A stretch of 64,000 nucleotides of DNA from Actinomycetes bacterium. Lineage in GTDB: Bacteria; Actinomycetota; Actinomycetes; Nanopelagicales; Nanopelagicaceae. The notes below the pieces were generated by a model, which made no database searches, was not told the origin of the DNA, and saw only the letters and a list, made by a program, of their open reading frames with translations. Below, one piece after another: positions 61,835 to 64,000 of this stretch (its first letter is position 1; every line of letters begins with the position of its first letter). The translations under genes and the position numbers were made by a program. The DNA is taken from assembly GCA_014190155.1 (NCBI GenBank), contig BJFY01000001.1, positions 1 through 64,000 on the forward strand. The letters run 5' to 3'.

Positions 61835-62244
61835 TGGCGCTTCGGAATTTGACTCCAAGAGTAGATCTTTCACCTCGAAAATTAACGCAACAATCAACAA
61901 AAGCGCTTTTAAAAATTGTTCCAGACTTAAGCGTTGATAGCGCTCCTGGAACTAGCAAAGCATTTGTTGGCTTCATCATGGGAATCTTTGGCATTGGCTT
62001 TGCAGCTTTGTTAACTATTAATACATTATTAACGCAGGACGCGATAAAAATTCAATCACTGAAGATTGAATCACTTGCAATAAATGAAAATCGCGAAGCA
62101 ATTATTAAAGAAGTTGAAAGACTTGCCAGTCCTGAAGAATTGGCTGCTGCTGCAATCGCGTTAAGAATGCGACCTGCGCAATCGCCACAATTTCTCAATT
62201 TAGAAGTATCAAACAAACCAGCAGAACTGGCGATTAAACCATGA
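61831..62244 (+). CDS. ftsL: FtsL-like division protein
   Basis: 137 residues. A cytoplasmic segment of about 45 residues, one membrane helix (FVGFIMGIFGIGFAALLTIN) and a periplasmic-side coiled coil (about 70-110, KIQSLKIESLAINENREAII). Sequence is variable in this family; the call rests on topology and position between rsmH and ftsI, with 4-base overlaps on both sides. Confidence 0.85.
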   Translation: MMALRNLTPRVDLSPRKLTQQSTKALLKIVPDLSVDSAPGTSKAFVGFIMGIFGIGFAALLTINTLLTQDAIKIQSLKIESLAINENREAIIKEVERLASPEELAAAAIALRMRPAQSPQFLNLEVSNKPAELAIKP

Positions 62245-64000
62245 GCAGAAATACTTTAGTGGAGCGCAGAATTCGCTTCTTGGTCGCAAGTTCGTTAGTA
62301 ATTTTGCTGGCTTTTTCTGTGCGGTTAGTTGATGTGCAAGCAGTGCGAGCACAGGGAATCGCCGCAAAGGTCACAAATGAATTAACAAAAAAGACGGTCT
62401 TGCCAGCTCCGAGAGGAGCTATCACTGACGCTAACGGTAGTGAGCTCGCTCGTAGCGTGATTTCTTATAGAGTTATTGTTGATCAAAGCATTATTTCTAA
62501 TCCCGCAAAATTGGCAGCCTTGGCTGCGCCTGTCTTAGGGATGAATGCAGCAGCTCTAACCCAGGACTTAACTGGAACTAGAAGGTATGTGGTTATTGCG
62601 CAAAGTGTTTCACCTTCTGTTTGGAATCGATTGACTGATGTGGTGAAAAATTACAATCTATCTGTAAAAAATAGTAAAGATGCTAATTCGCAACACCTAG
62701 CTGGGTTTTTCATGGAGCGGTTGTATACCCGTGAATATCCATCTGGATATCTCGCAGCATCAATTATTGGTTTTATTAATCAATCTGGAGTGGGGGCTGC
62801 TGGATTGGAGTATGCACAAAATACGTTGTTGACTGGTACAAACGGTGAATACCTCTACGAAAGTGGTGGTGGTGCCATCATTCCAGGCACACAACAAGTT
62901 ACCGTTGAAGAGAAAAAAGGCAACAGCATAAAGTTGACAATTGATAAAGATATCCAATACGTAGCGATGCAAGCCATTTCTGAAGTTGTAAAAAGTTCTA
63001 ATGCAAAATCTGGAACTGTAATTGTGATGAATCCCAAAACTGGCGAAGTTTTAGCACAAGCGACTTATCCAACTTACGACCCCGCTAATACAAAAAATAC
63101 TGACCCAAGCAAATTTAAAAATCCCGCGGTAGAAGATGTGTACGAGCCAGGATCTACTGGAAAAGTTATAACCTACGCAGCGGCGCTGGAAGAGAAGAAA
63201 ATAACTCCGCTTTCCGTTTTCACCATTCCTTACGCGCTGAAAGTTTCAAATCATGTGTTCCATGACCACGAGAAACATGCAATCCAAAGACTTACCGCAA
63301 CTGGGGCACTAGCTGTCTCAAGCAACACTGGCGCAATTCAAATTGGTCAGATGATGTCGAATGACACGCTATTTTCTTACCTAACAAAATTTGGAATTGG
63401 ATCCAAGACTGGAACCCAACTGCCTGGCGAATCCAGCGGCCTGCTATCTAAAGTGAAAGATTGGTCTGGAACCACCGCTCCAACAGTCGCATTTGGCCAG
63501 GGCTACTCGCTTACCGCAATGCAAGCGACTTCAGTATTCGCCACACTCGCAAATGATGGCGTGCGTGTTTCGCCAACTGTAATTGCTGGAACTAGTCATG
63601 CTTCTGGAAATTTCACACCTTCTGCAAAGCGTCCAGCTGAGCGAGTTGTTAGCGCTGAAACTGCACGGCAAATACGATTGATGATGGAGAGCGTTGTTTC
63701 TTCATCTGGCACTGCAGCATCAGCTGCAATTCCTGGTTACAGAGTGGCTGGTAAAACTGGAACAGCCATGCGATTCGATGATGGCTGTTCTTGCTATCGC
63801 GGTTACACCGCTTCATTTATTGGTTTTGCGCCAGCTGATAAACCTGAATATGTTGTAAGCGTGACCATTCAAGCGCCACAAGGAATTCATTGGGGCGGTT
63901 ACTTAGGTGGACCAGTATTTAAGAAAGTTATGAGTTTTGTTTTACAAGATAAAAGAATTCCACCAACTTTAACTTTGAAAACGATTTATCCATTAAATGA
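62241..64000 (+). CDS. ftsI: Peptidoglycan transpeptidase FtsI/PBP3 (3' end cut by window edge)
   Basis: Septal class B penicillin-binding protein; 586 codons visible. One N-terminal membrane helix (FLVASSLVILLAFSVRLVDV), the dimerisation region with PAPRGAITDANG, then the transpeptidase: SxxK in EPGSTGKVITYAA, SxN in AVSSNTGAIQ, and KTG in GYRVAGKTGTAMR. The reading frame is open at position 64000. Confidence 0.95.
   Translation, partial: MSRNTLVERRIRFLVASSLVILLAFSVRLVDVQAVRAQGIAAKVTNELTKKTVLPAPRGAITDANGSELARSVISYRVIVDQSIISNPAKLAALAAPVLGMNAAALTQDLTGTRRYVVIAQSVSPSVWNRLTDVVKNYNLSVKNSKDANSQHLAGFFMERLYTREYPSGYLAASIIGFINQSGVGAAGLEYAQNTLLTGTNGEYLYESGGGAIIPGTQQVTVEEKKGNSIKLTIDKDIQYVAMQAISEVVKSSNAKSGTVIVMNPKTGEVLAQATYPTYDPANTKNTDPSKFKNPAVEDVYEPGSTGKVITYAAALEEKKITPLSVFTIPYALKVSNHVFHDHEKHAIQRLTATGALAVSSNTGAIQIGQMMSNDTLFSYLTKFGIGSKTGTQLPGESSGLLSKVKDWSGTTAPTVAFGQGYSLTAMQATSVFATLANDGVRVSPTVIAGTSHASGNFTPSAKRPAERVVSAETARQIRLMMESVVSSSGTAASAAIPGYRVAGKTGTAMRFDDGCSCYRGYTASFIGFAPADKPEYVVSVTIQAPQGIHWGGYLGGPVFKKVMSFVLQDKRIPPTLTLKTIYPLN

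Noticed and set aside
1-64000. tRNA, rRNA, CRISPR, insertion sequence or prophage
   Set aside because: No T-loop plus acceptor pattern, repeat-spacer array, transposase, integrase or phage gene was seen; all gaps are under 300 bases.

Overview
The window looks like a chromosomal segment of a small-genome, AT-leaning actinobacterium. Actinobacterial markers are SepH, DUF4192, DUF3040, a DUF7455-type protein beside sigA, a SAM-IV riboswitch, an mraW RNA, class II NrdJ with NrdR, and a PASTA kinase near aroG, crtE and metF. Packing is very tight: ATGA or TGATG junctions, convergent genes overlapping by a few to about 27 bases, and no gene-free stretch over 300 bases. Together with a CrtYc/CrtYd carotenoid cluster this suggests a streamlined freshwater planktonic lineage such as Nanopelagicales (acI). 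That placement is inference; no rRNA is present. I see no mobile element, prophage, CRISPR array or tRNA.

Layout. 1-4783: lexA (cut at the left edge), a divergent LysM membrane protein resembling SOS division inhibitors, then nrdR-nrdJ. 4810-10788: dinG, a Nudix hydrolase, two exported proteins of unknown role, a DUF4192 protein and alanine dehydrogenase. 10802-13437: a SAM-IV riboswitch controlling metY-metX. 13484-20602: sigA, a CDGSH protein, an FAD oxidoreductase, a DUF7455-type protein, and topoisomerase IV as convergent parE and a parC that ends before its C-terminal domain. 20635-26517: psuG-psuK, a phosphodiesterase, sepH, an MFS permease and an IMPase-like phosphatase. 26613-32137: rplS-lepB-rnhB-yraN-comM-dprA-era. 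32127-40839: a PPi-type phosphofructokinase, aroG, ogt, threonine aldolase, two EamA permeases, endonuclease IV and a PASTA kinase.

40892-42137: a TPP riboswitch heads pnuT and an unassigned P-loop kinase, a likely thiamine import and trapping unit. 42182-51858: carotenoid genes crtYc-crtYd, crtE-crtI-crtB and a second operon with crtA-like, cruF, GT2 and crtD-like genes, with metF and a CDP-alcohol phosphatidyltransferase in between. 51855-54768: an alpha/beta hydrolase, a YbaK deacylase, arsC plus an aquaporin, and DoxX. 54885-59683: an SOS mutagenesis operon (DUF6504, dnaE2, dinB) with a LexA box over its start codon. 59725-64000: DUF3040 and the start of the dcw cluster (mraZ, rsmH, ftsL, ftsI cut at the right edge), with a periodic MraZ box and an mraW RNA.

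How it fits together: LexA at the left edge probably controls itself, the LysM inhibitor and the DUF6504-dnaE2-dinB operon 54 kb away, linking division arrest to translesion synthesis. Three cis-RNAs (SAM-IV, TPP, mraW) and the MraZ box show that regulation in this compact genome relies heavily on short leader elements.
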